In this document: positions 5,681-12,375 of the stretch, piece by piece
How the letters are laid out: each line of letters opens with the position of its first letter
Position numbering within the stretch: position 1 is the first letter of the stretch
From: JAFDVL01 sp031398365
Lineage (GTDB): Bacteria; Acidobacteriota; Blastocatellia; RBC074
Length of the DNA stretch: 12,375 bases
Assembly (NCBI GenBank): GCA_031398365.1
Contig: JANNND010000102.1
Location: 1-12,375 of the forward strand
Direction: 5' to 3'
Translations under genes and position numbers: made by a program
The notes under the pieces: model-generated
Seen by the model: only the letters and a program-made list of their open reading frames with translations
Databases searched by the model: none
What the model was told of the DNA's origin: nothing

Positions 5681-6477
5681 TCTTTGGCAATTTGTTGCTG
5701 ATAGCTTTCGTATTCGTGCATCAATGCGGCGTACAACGAATCAGCGATCAGTTCGTAGCCCGCTAACGTCAAATGCACACGGTCTTTTTGCGCGACCCTG
5801 GGCGTGAGATTCGCCCAACGATTGATAGCACCTGTGCTGCCCATCGCTTGAAATTGATTCCAAAACGCAGCGCCTTCGGCAAGGGCAGCTTCGCGTTGGG
5901 TTTCAATCAACGCCGGTAAAATCGGGATCGTGCGCCATCTGCCGTTGCGATGCCTTGCGCGATCAGGCGGAGCCAGAACCAAGAGGGAAGCTTCCGGCGC
6001 GGCCTCTTTGAAATGTTGCAGCAATTCCGCAAAATGGGATTTGTATTCGTCCAAATCCAAGTCCGCATCGCCCGCTTCGTTCGTGCCATACGCAATGACG
6101 ATCAAGGCCGGTTGGTAGCCAAGAAAGCTTTTGGCGATGGCCTCCCAATTCCATCCGAGCGGTTTTGTCGCGCGTGCGCCATTGATGCCTTTCGCTTCGT
6201 ATGTGACAAATTCTTGCCCGAAATCGCGGTAAAAGTTGTGGCGTAATTTGCCCGTCAACCAATCTGCCGCAACGTGCGAATCGCCATAATGAATAATGCG
6301 CGTGAAGGCGTCGGGCCACTGCTGCTCAGCGCGGTGCAGAGATTTGTAAAACCTCTGCAAGCCGTTGGGATTTTCAATACGCTGCGGTTTCATTGGGTTG
6401 TCACAGCGCGCTTCGATCACACAAACAAGGATGGCGATGACGAACAGCGCGCAACCAATGGTGCGCCTGGCCCTCAT
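5677..6477 (-). CDS. SGNH/GDSL hydrolase, short form, exported
   Basis: A 266-residue SGNH hydrolase. ATG 6477 is chosen because the product then begins with a signal sequence (MRARRTIGCALFVIAILVCV, cleavage plausible near residues 23-25) and AGAAGG lies just three bases upstream; the frame is open for 38 more codons but without a ribosome site. All blocks are present: HYGDSH with Ser67, GINGA at 97-101, AYGTNE with Asn133, and D232-x-x-H235 (KDRVHLT). It lacks the beta-rich insert of the neighbour at 2781-4109, yet shares the motif spacing outside it, so the two are paralogues of different build. First gene of the minus-strand cluster, it is 90 bases from the MBOAT. Expected role: deacylation or acyl transfer on an envelope polymer (inference from context). 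Confidence 0.87.
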   Translation of the reverse strand: MRARRTIGCALFVIAILVCVIEARCDNPMKPQRIENPNGLQRFYKSLHRAEQQWPDAFTRIIHYGDSHVAADWLTGKLRHNFYRDFGQEFVTYEAKGINGARATKPLGWNWEAIAKSFLGYQPALIVIAYGTNEAGDADLDLDEYKSHFAELLQHFKEAAPEASLLVLAPPDRARHRNGRWRTIPILPALIETQREAALAEGAAFWNQFQAMGSTGAINRWANLTPRVAQKDRVHLTLAGYELIADSLYAALMHEYESYQQQIAKD

Positions 6478-6695
6478 TGACCTTCTGAATAACCAGAATT
6501 GGCTGCACGCTTCGTTCGTCATCGCCGCGCAGTATCGGCGATTGTGGCAAGTCAAAATACGGTAGGCACAACAGCGGCCCGTACGGATCACAGCGGCGGT
6601 CAGATGTGGATTCCCACAAATCGGATTTGCCTACTTGGTTTGACCTGAGGCAAGATAGCGGCGTTCCAAATATTCATCAGCAGAAAGGTTATTCA
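6478..6695. other. Divergent intergenic region
   Basis: This 218-base gap must hold the promoters for both the minus-strand SGNH/MBOAT/ACP cluster and the plus-strand dehydratase. I see no convincing -35/-10 pair with normal spacing in either direction; a TTGACT on the minus strand (around 6550) lacks a good -10. A short inverted pair TTGCCT/AGGCAA occurs near 6628-6655. AGAAAGG at 6682-6688 is the ribosome site of the dehydratase. Confidence 0.5.
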
Positions 6696-8417
6696 ATGGC
6701 AGAGCAGAAGAAACTTCGCAGTCAGGATTGGTTTGGCAAAATGGACAAAGCAGGCTTCATTTATCGAAGCTGGCTGAAAAATCAGGGCTTGCCCGATCAC
6801 GTGTTTGATGGGCGTCCGGTCATCGGGATTTGTAACACCTGGTCAGAATTGACACCGTGCAACGGGCATTTTCGCGACATCGCCGAGCGCGTCAAACGCG
6901 GTGTGTGGGAGATGGGCGGCTTTCCGTTGGAATTCCCCGTGATGTCCACAGGCGAGACGTTGATGCGGCCAACGGCAATGCTGTATCGCAATTTGGCGAG
7001 CATGGATGTCGAAGAATCTCTACGCGGCTTTCCAATTGACGGCGTGGTTTTGCTCGGCGGCTGTGATAAGACGACGCCCGCGTTATTGATGGGGACGGCA
7101 AGTTGTGACATCCCCGCTATTTTTGTCAGCGGCGGCCCGATGCTTAACGGGAAATATCGCGGCACGGAAATTGGTTCCGGCACGGCGGTCTGGCAATTCA
7201 GCGAAGAGATGCGTGGGGGACGGATGACGGCAGAAGAATTCTTTTCCGCCGAAGCCTGCATGAGTCGTTCTGCCGGGCATTGCATGACGATGGGAACAGC
7301 CTCGACGATGGCGAGTATGGTTGAAGCATTGGGGATTGGCCTGCCCACGAATGCTGCGATTCCGGCGGTGGATTCACGGCGCTACGCGCTGGCGCATATG
7401 GCCGGGCGACGCATTGTCGAACTGGTGCAGGAAGACGTCACGATCTCCAAAATACTGACGCGTGAGGCCTTTGAAAATGCGGTGCGTGTGAACGGTGCAA
7501 TCGGCGGCTCCACAAATGCCGTGATTCATTTGCTGGCAATTGCGGGCCGCCTCGGCTTGGAATTTTCATTGGAAGATTGGGATACTTTGGGTCGGGACGT
7601 GCCGTGTTTATTGAACCTGATGCCGTCAGGCCAATATTTGATGGAAGACTTTTACTACGCGGGCGGCTTGCCCGTCATCATCCGCGAACTCGGCGATTTG
7701 ATTCACAAAGATGCAATGACGGTGAGTGGCAAAACGATAGGCGAAAACGTGGCCAATGCAGAATGCTTCAATCGCGACGTGATTTTCCCGGTTGAGAATC
7801 CCTTCAAACCCGATGGCGGCATTGCCATTTTGCACGGCAATTTATGCCCGAATGGCGCGGTGCTGAAACCCTCTGCCGCGACGCCTGCCCTGATGCAACA
7901 TCGCGGACGCGCGGTCGTGTTTGAAAACATCGAAGACTTTCACGAACGCATTGATGATGAAAATCTGGATGTGGACGAGACTTGTATGCTGGTGCTGAAA
8001 AACTGCGGCCCGAAAGGCTACCCCGGTATGCCGGAAGTTGGGAACATGCCGCTGCCGCCGAAGGTCTTGCGCAAGGGCATCACCGATATGGTGCGTATCT
8101 CAGATGCCCGCATGAGTGGCACCGCTTATGGCACAGTCGTGTTGCACGTGTCACCGGAAACGGCGGCAGGCGGCACGTTGGGACTCGTACAGAACGGCGA
8201 TTTTATCGAACTTGACGTCGAAGCGCGCCGGTTGCATCTGGATGTAAGCGACGAGGAATTGGCGCGGCGACGAGCAAGCTGGACGCCGGAGCTGCCACCC
8301 GCCAAGCGTGGCTATTACAAGCTTTACGTCGAGCATGTCTTAGGTGCGGATACGGGCGCGGATTTGGATTTCCTGGTGGGCAACAGCGGCACTGTTGTGA
8401 CTCGTGATTCGCATTGA
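6696..8417 (+). CDS. IlvD/Edd-family dehydratase, sugar-acid (L-arabinonate-like) type
   Basis: A 573-residue cytosolic iron-sulfur dehydratase. ATG 6696 has AGAAAGG eight bases upstream; 30 extra codons open upstream are not conserved-looking. Three cysteines expected to hold a [2Fe-2S] cluster are present: Cys55 (SELTPCNGHF), Cys123 (GGCDKTTPALLMG) and Cys196 (GHCMTMGTAST). From memory, Rhizobium L-arabinonate dehydratase has Cys59/127/200, the same spacing. Ser474 (ARMSGTAYG) is the likely catalytic base. The N-terminus (LRSQDWFGKMDKAGFIYRSW) and GGCDKTTP favour the sugar-acid branch, which removes water from aldonic acids such as L-arabinonate or D-xylonate to 2-keto-3-deoxy acids, over dihydroxy-acid dehydratase of valine/isoleucine synthesis. 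No other pentose genes are in the window, so the substrate stays open. Confidence 0.92.
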   Translation: MAEQKKLRSQDWFGKMDKAGFIYRSWLKNQGLPDHVFDGRPVIGICNTWSELTPCNGHFRDIAERVKRGVWEMGGFPLEFPVMSTGETLMRPTAMLYRNLASMDVEESLRGFPIDGVVLLGGCDKTTPALLMGTASCDIPAIFVSGGPMLNGKYRGTEIGSGTAVWQFSEEMRGGRMTAEEFFSAEACMSRSAGHCMTMGTASTMASMVEALGIGLPTNAAIPAVDSRRYALAHMAGRRIVELVQEDVTISKILTREAFENAVRVNGAIGGSTNAVIHLLAIAGRLGLEFSLEDWDTLGRDVPCLLNLMPSGQYLMEDFYYAGGLPVIIRELGDLIHKDAMTVSGKTIGENVANAECFNRDVIFPVENPFKPDGGIAILHGNLCPNGAVLKPSAATPALMQHRGRAVVFENIEDFHERIDDENLDVDETCMLVLKNCGPKGYPGMPEVGNMPLPPKVLRKGITDMVRISDARMSGTAYGTVVLHVSPETAAGGTLGLVQNGDFIELDVEARRLHLDVSDEELARRRASWTPELPPAKRGYYKLYVEHVLGADTGADLDFLVGNSGTVVTRDSH

Positions 8418-8775
8418 CGATTACTGGTAGCTGGCCAGAAGCTGCTATTTTTGCGTAAGAGACCGCGGATGACGCGGATTAAGCGGATTCGCACGGAGTA
8501 AGCAAATCCGCAATCATCCGCCTGATCCGCGTCATCCGCGGTCTATTCTCCTGACATCGAAATTTCCTTGCTGCCAGCATTCGCCTGGCCCGCTTCTTCT
8601 CATCCACAATTTCCTGTGGTAGCATCTCGCCCCTCAAGAGAAACAGCCGGCAAATCAGTTTTGCAGTACCACTCGTCAAATTTTAACGACAACTTGACTC
8701 GCTCTGCCGCAAGGCATTGACCACGAAGCAGAAGCACTTCGTCTTAACCCAAACTACTGTGGGAGAAACCATTGT
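8418..8775. other. 358-base intergenic gap
   Basis: Between the dehydratase and the radical SAM gene. It holds a palindrome (8460-8544), a small perfect six-pair stem (ACGAAG/CTTCGT, 8723-8742) and the ribosome site GGGAGA at 8761-8766. Two TTGAC words occur at about 8694 and 8717, but neither has a good -10 at 16-18 bases. The promoter of the radical SAM/symporter pair is presumably here; I cannot place it. Confidence 0.5.
8460..8544. repeat. Inverted repeat, 'gcggatt/gacgcggat' word family
   Basis: The left arm from 8460 (AGACCGCGGATGACGCGGAT) is perfectly complementary over 20 bases to the right arm ending at 8544, with weaker pairing further in. The arms are tandem degenerate ATCCGCGTC-type words. 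It lies about 43 bases after the dehydratase stop, where it might also protect the 3' end of that transcript. Confidence 0.88.
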
Positions 8776-9885
8776 ATGCACCTTCGCAACTCGGTCATTG
8801 AGTATTTGGACGAACACCCTTCCTTAAAATCGGCAGCAAAATCAGGCCTGCTGAACGTTTCGCGCGCTTATCATTCGTTCGTCGAAACGTTCCCCAACAC
8901 CTTGCAACCCGCAACACGGCAAATCACGATTGCCATCACGGCCAAATGCAATCTTGGCTGTAAAGGCTGCAACTATCCGAACAACGGGTTTATGGGCGGT
9001 GTGATGTTGCCGCTGGATACGATCAAAGCTGCACTCGACGATGCGCGAGCGGTGGGCGTGACGACGGCGCGCTTCTTTGGCGGCGAACCGCTCCTGCATC
9101 CGCATTTGCCGGAGATGATCGCGTATGCGAAACAACTGGGCTTTGATGTTTATGTGACTTCCAATGGGACGTTACTGAAGCAGCGATTTGACCAGTTGTA
9201 TGAAGCCGGGCTGCGGTTTGTTTCGATGGGATTTTATGGCGTCGGCGAACATTACAACGGCTACACACAGCGACCGGGGCATTTCCAGAAATTGGAAGAA
9301 AGCTTGACCTACGTGCGTTCGAAGTACGGCTCTGACGTGAACTTGCAATTGAATTGGGTGCTGATGCGTCCGACGGCGAATGTCGAAGCGTTGCACGCGG
9401 CGTGGGAATTTTCCCAGCGCTTCAAAATGATCTTTCACGTTGATCCGGTGTCATACACGCTGCCCTTTTTCAATGACGGGCCGGAAGACGAATTGCCGTT
9501 TCGCCCAGGCGATGACGAAATGCTGAATGTAATCGTCGCAGAAATGATTCGGTTGAAACGTTCTGACCCAGAGCGGTTTTGGCATGGTGAAGCGTATTTG
9601 CGTTCCCTGCCTGATTGGTTGTTGCGACAGGATCAGATGACGATGCCCTGTATGTCGTACACGCTGATTTGGGTGGGAGCCGATGGAACCGTGCAGTTGT
9701 GCGATACGACGTTTCCGCTTGGCAATCTGCATCAAACGCGCCTCAAGGACATTTTGTACAGTCAATCGCACAAGCATGCCTGCCGCGACGCGTTTCAAGT
9801 CAAATGCCCGAATTGTTTGTGCGGCAGCGAAACACGCATCGTGCAACATCGCCCCAGCTTCCAGAAATACAGCCAGACCAGCTAA
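8776..9885 (+). CDS. Radical SAM protein with SPASM-like C-terminal cysteines
   Basis: A 369-residue radical S-adenosylmethionine enzyme. The [4Fe-4S] motif is C58-x3-C62-x2-C65 (TAKCNLGCKGCNYP). It is followed by RFFGGEPLLHP (GGEP, SAM binding) and YVTSNGTLL, the usual order. The last 90 residues carry a further cysteine set: C-M-S-Y...GADGTVQLCD, then a single Cys before FQV, then C-P-N-C-L-C-G. This looks like a SPASM or twitch auxiliary-cluster domain, found in enzymes that modify peptides and in some small-molecule enzymes. I do not recognise the subfamily. No obvious short precursor peptide is encoded beside it. ATG 8776 has GGGAGA nine bases upstream. The symporter starts 11 bases after its stop, so they are very likely co-transcribed; the enzyme may act on what the symporter imports. 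Confidence 0.9.
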   Translation: MHLRNSVIEYLDEHPSLKSAAKSGLLNVSRAYHSFVETFPNTLQPATRQITIAITAKCNLGCKGCNYPNNGFMGGVMLPLDTIKAALDDARAVGVTTARFFGGEPLLHPHLPEMIAYAKQLGFDVYVTSNGTLLKQRFDQLYEAGLRFVSMGFYGVGEHYNGYTQRPGHFQKLEESLTYVRSKYGSDVNLQLNWVLMRPTANVEALHAAWEFSQRFKMIFHVDPVSYTLPFFNDGPEDELPFRPGDDEMLNVIVAEMIRLKRSDPERFWHGEAYLRSLPDWLLRQDQMTMPCMSYTLIWVGADGTVQLCDTTFPLGNLHQTRLKDILYSQSHKHACRDAFQVKCPNCLCGSETRIVQHRPSFQKYSQTS

Positions 9886-9896
9886 GATACCTGCCT

Positions 9897-11444
9897 ATGG
9901 CCATACTCATTGTTTTTGGTTTATACGCCGCGTTTCTGGTCGTCGGCTGGGTTGCCGCACGCAAAGCCAAAGATGGCACGGCGGCGGATCTGATGGTGGC
10001 TGGTCGTGCGATGCCGTTGTGGATTGCGACGCTGACGATGACGGCGACGTGGGTGGATGGCGGCTATTTGCTGGGAACCACTGAAAGCGTCTACAAATCC
10101 AGTGTGGCGCTGGGCGTGCAGGGTGGTTTGTGTTTTGGCATCAGCTTGATTTTGGGTGGTTTGTTCTTTGCCAAAACGATGCGACGACTGGAATTTACGA
10201 CGCTGATTGATCCGTTTGAGGCGCGCTTTGGTAAGCAGTGGGCGGCGGTTTTGTTTTTACCGGCAATGCTGGGTGAAGTGTTTTGGAGCGCGGAATTGTT
10301 GGTTGCGGTTGGCTCCACCATCAGCGTGATGGCAGGGATGAAACTGAGCACCGCGATTCTACTTTCGGCAGTCGTGATTGTGCTGTACACGATGCTCGGT
10401 GGTATGTGGTCAGTTGCTTACACCGATGTCTTTCAACTGGGCCTGGTGGCGCTCGGTCTATTGGTGGCATTGCCTTTGATGCTTAGCGCCGTGGGCGGAT
10501 TGAGCAATGCGTGGCAGAGCTATCAAATGGCGCGCCCGGATCGGGCCGGATTGTTTCCGCCCTGGCAATCGAGTGGTGGATTTTGGACGACGCCAACGAT
10601 TTTCAATTGGTGGGATGTCAGCGCGATGCTGATGTTGGGCGGCATTCCGTGGAATTGTTATTTCCAGCGTGTGTTGTCGTGTCAGACGCCGAAGCGCGCG
10701 CAACAACATTCCATCTTTGCCGGTCTGCTGACGATTGCGTTCACGGTGCCGCCATTATTATTGGGGATTTCCGCGCTCAGTTATCGCTGGCCCGCGAATT
10801 TGCTGGCGCAATTACAAGCGCAGCCCTCGCAAACGTTGCCGATGATTTTTCAATATGTGATGCCGCCGTTGATTGGTTTGCTGGGGTTGGGCGCGATCAT
10901 CGGCGCTGTCACATCCAGCTTTAGTTCGTCCATCCTCTCCGCCAGTTCGATGTTCACCTGGAATTTTTGTCATCGGTTATTGCGGCCAGAGCTGTCGGTG
11001 TTGCACATGAAACGGCTGCTGCGATTGGCGATTGTCTTGTTGGGGGCCGTGGCGACGGTGATGGCATTCAAAGTACAAAGCGTGCAGGCCCTATGGTTTT
11101 TTACCAGTGATTTGATTTTCGTCCTGCTCTTTCCACAATTGGTCTTTGCCTTGTTTGACCCGAAAGTGAATCGTATCGGTTCAATGACGGCGTTTTGCGT
11201 GTCGCTGGTTTTACGACTCGGCGGCGGCGAGCCACTATTTAATCTTCCGCCCTTTATTCCTTACCCTGAACTTCTGGCAGCCTTCTTGTCCGGTACACCA
11301 CAGAGTTGGTACGACGGCGCGACAATGTTATTTCCCTTCAGAACCCTGGCCGCAGCCGCAGGAATCATCTTGCTGCCCTTGATTTCACGCTTAACCGCCC
11401 CCTGGTTGCCGCCGCAACCGCTGCGAAATTCCTCCCATCAATGA
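9897..11444 (+). CDS. Sodium:solute symporter, CHT1/SLC5A7-like (choline-type)
   Basis: A 515-residue inner-membrane symporter of the SSS family with about 13 hydrophobic helices. It closely resembles the animal high-affinity choline transporter in many blocks: TMTATWVDGGYLLGTTESVY (48-66), SLILGGLFFAKTMR (83-96), GGMWSVAYTDVFQL, LGGIPWNCYFQRVLS (247-261), SSILSASSMF and GGGEP with Glu445. Residues aligning by eye with the choline-binding aromatic cage of human CHT1 (Trp62, Tyr91, Trp141, Trp254 as I recall them) are Trp52, Phe80, Trp130 and Trp252, so a quaternary-amine substrate is plausible. The start is ATG 9897: the frame is open upstream but there overlaps the radical SAM gene, and the N-terminus then begins directly with the first helix, as expected. 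No Shine-Dalgarno is visible, so translation may depend on coupling to the upstream gene. Confidence 0.9.
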   Translation: MAILIVFGLYAAFLVVGWVAARKAKDGTAADLMVAGRAMPLWIATLTMTATWVDGGYLLGTTESVYKSSVALGVQGGLCFGISLILGGLFFAKTMRRLEFTTLIDPFEARFGKQWAAVLFLPAMLGEVFWSAELLVAVGSTISVMAGMKLSTAILLSAVVIVLYTMLGGMWSVAYTDVFQLGLVALGLLVALPLMLSAVGGLSNAWQSYQMARPDRAGLFPPWQSSGGFWTTPTIFNWWDVSAMLMLGGIPWNCYFQRVLSCQTPKRAQQHSIFAGLLTIAFTVPPLLLGISALSYRWPANLLAQLQAQPSQTLPMIFQYVMPPLIGLLGLGAIIGAVTSSFSSSILSASSMFTWNFCHRLLRPELSVLHMKRLLRLAIVLLGAVATVMAFKVQSVQALWFFTSDLIFVLLFPQLVFALFDPKVNRIGSMTAFCVSLVLRLGGGEPLFNLPPFIPYPELLAAFLSGTPQSWYDGATMLFPFRTLAAAAGIILLPLISRLTAPWLPPQPLRNSSHQ

Positions 11445-11471
11445 TTTTTTTACCGGGCTTCGGATTACGAA

Positions 11472-11504
11472 CTGCCTGGATTTAAAGCTAACGAATCCAG
11501 GCAG
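11472..11504 (+). terminator. Hairpin after the symporter, possible terminator
   Basis: A perfect 11-pair stem (CTGCCTGGATT at 11472-11482 with AATCCAGGCAG at 11494-11504) and an 11-base loop, 28 bases after the symporter stop. There is no T-run after it, so it is either a weak or factor-dependent terminator or an RNA-stabilising hairpin. Confidence 0.5.
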
Positions 11505-11563
11505 GCACAGTCTCTGACCTCGGTCGAAACCACACCATGAACTCCGGCAGAGCAAAAAAAATG

Positions 11564-11592
11564 TTGCCTATTGCGTTGGGTTTGTCTATACA
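11564..11592 (+). promoter_or_regulatory. Sigma70-type promoter for the small membrane protein
   Basis: TTGCCT (11564-11569), 17 bases, TATACA (11587-11592, running on as TATACAAT). Four and five of six consensus positions respectively with ideal spacing. Transcription would start near 11599, giving a leader of about 43 bases. It sits after the hairpin at 11472-11504, so the downstream gene appears to be separately transcribed. Confidence 0.55.
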
Positions 11593-11641
11593 ATGGAGTC
11601 GTCCTGCCCCACCTCACAAATCCCGCAAGGAATGACAAATA

Positions 11642-11830
11642 ATGAGTAGTACAAAATGGCCGGTTCTTTCTATCGTTAAATATGGCGCATTGCTGTTGTT
11701 TTTTGGCTTAGGTTATCAGATCGCCAGCCAGGAATACCCGCAGGCCTCGGCAATTGTCGGTTGGACAGTCGGGTTTCTGGTGGGTTTGAAACTCAGGTTG
11801 GTGTATACCAATGAACGCCGCAACGGATGA
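11642..11830 (+). CDS. Small hypothetical membrane protein (62 aa)
   Basis: The 62-residue product has two predicted membrane segments, about residues 9-27 (VLSIVKYGALLLFFGLGYQI) and 35-53 (ASAIVGWTVGFLVGLKLRL), joined by a short polar loop (ASQEYPQ), with a basic C-terminus (NERRNG) that suggests cytoplasmic location. I do not recognise the family. ATG 11642 has AAGGA ten bases upstream and its own promoter at 11564-11592. It ends eight bases before the stop of the convergent beta-helix gene. Confidence 0.7.
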   Translation: MSSTKWPVLSIVKYGALLLFFGLGYQIASQEYPQASAIVGWTVGFLVGLKLRLVYTNERRNG

Positions 11831-11838
11831 ACGTTGGC

Positions 11839-12375
11839 TCAACGTCGGGGGCCATATACCGGCCCCGTGCCACCACTTTCCAACGCTCCCAGATCAGGCG
11901 CTGAGCCGGTAAATTGATCGTTTAGATTCGGCAATTTGCACCCGGCATCCACGGCGCGACTGTTCGGCTTCAAACTAAAATCCATTTCGCCCAATTCATA
12001 AATCTTGTGCGGCTGCTGCGGATCAGGCGCGAATACCTTTTTGAAGATGTCGTAATCCACCAAGACGCCATGCGCTTCGAGACCCGTCGCTTTTTGAAAC
12101 TCGGCGAAGGTGCGAAAGCCGGTCGAATTTTTCGGCAATAAATCGTAATCGCGCATTTTTCCGGCGGCGGGAGCCTGCCAGACAAATTGCGGTTTTTCGT
12201 TCGGGTTGGGACGATAGCCGTTGTAATCCAAGGTCGTATACGCGGTGAAACTTAAATTATTCAGCACGGGCCGTTCAGCGTGATTCGTACCCAAAAACAG
12301 ATTGTTGCGATAGTGCCAATTGGAATAACCGCTGGCATTGCTGTTTTCGGTGATGAACGTGTTGTGATAAATCAG
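11839..12375 (-). CDS. Right-handed parallel beta-helix repeat protein, C-terminal part (runs off the window)
   Basis: The frame enters from the right edge and stops at 11839, giving the last 178 residues. It shows asparagine-rich turns typical of a beta-helix (IYHNTFITENSNASGYSN, then HYRNNLFLGT and NNLSFTAYTTLDYNGYR) and a C-terminal block, NSRAVDAGCKLPNLNDQFTG followed by APDLGALESG, which ends many right-handed beta-helix proteins of the pectate-lyase-like superfamily. Such proteins are usually secreted and bind or cleave polysaccharides. The catalytic part, if any, and the signal peptide lie outside the window. An internal TTG at 12294 would give 151 residues, but the coding pattern clearly continues upstream of it. 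Confidence 0.85.
   Translation of the reverse strand: MIYHNTFITENSNASGYSNWHYRNNLFLGTNHAERPVLNNLSFTAYTTLDYNGYRPNPNEKPQFVWQAPAAGKMRDYDLLPKNSTGFRTFAEFQKATGLEAHGVLVDYDIFKKVFAPDPQQPHKIYELGEMDFSLKPNSRAVDAGCKLPNLNDQFTGSAPDLGALESGGTGPVYGPRR

Noticed and set aside
6478..6695. Promoters in the divergent region
   Set aside because: TTGACT and TTGCCT words are present but no -10 element occurs at 16-18 bases.
8427..8456. Possible rho-independent terminator after the dehydratase (TAGC...GCTA then five T)
   Set aside because: The stem is only about four continuous pairs; too weak to call.
410..8544. CRISPR array or integron attachment sites from the repeated words
   Set aside because: The words are degenerate, arranged as inverted arms rather than direct repeats with unique spacers, and no cas or integrase gene is present.
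9615..9896. 94-codon N-terminal extension of the symporter frame
   Set aside because: It overlaps the radical SAM gene, is polar and low in family character, and the first transmembrane helix begins right at ATG 9897.

Overview
The window looks like a chromosomal segment of a free-living bacterium of roughly balanced base composition. Dispersed palindromes of several kinds, a mixture of sugar-acid, transport and envelope genes, and a right-handed beta-helix protein would fit an Acidobacteriota-like (for example Blastocatellia-type) or similar soil/aquatic genome. This placement is inference; the window has no rRNA or marker gene to settle it. I see no tRNA, rRNA, CRISPR array, transposase or phage gene.

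Left part (1-1145, all minus strand): the N-terminus of an OPT-family oligopeptide transporter, two small overlapping genes (one with a cysteine-rich 'oxidoreductase-like' N-terminus) behind a strong sigma70-type promoter, and a possible 35-residue membrane peptide.

Middle (1378-6477, all minus strand) is the most interesting region. In transcription order it reads: short SGNH hydrolase, MBOAT O-acyltransferase, longer SGNH hydrolase with an inserted beta-rich domain, acyl carrier protein, KAS III (FabH-like) enzyme. Carrier protein + MBOAT + SGNH is the logic of Dlt/Pat/Alg-type trans-envelope O-acylation, here with a ketosynthase III in place of a DltA-like ligase. The MBOAT frame is broken by one TGA at an arginine of its most conserved motif (E-F-W-[R]-R-W-H-I), while both flanks are intact. 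Every gap of this cluster larger than a few bases holds a different palindromic repeat.

Right part (6696-11830, plus strand): an IlvD/Edd-family dehydratase of the sugar-acid (L-arabinonate-like) type; a palindrome; then a pair separated by 11 bases, a radical SAM protein with a SPASM-like cysteine-rich tail and a sodium:solute symporter strikingly like the animal high-affinity choline transporter CHT1 (SLC5A7). A 62-residue membrane protein with its own promoter follows. The window ends with the C-terminal part of a convergent right-handed beta-helix protein.

Overall the window mixes envelope modification, nutrient uptake and sugar-acid catabolism. The palindromes at 410, 2690, 4122, 5592 and 8460 differ in sequence but share one design: arms made of a short degenerate word, placed in intergenic gaps.
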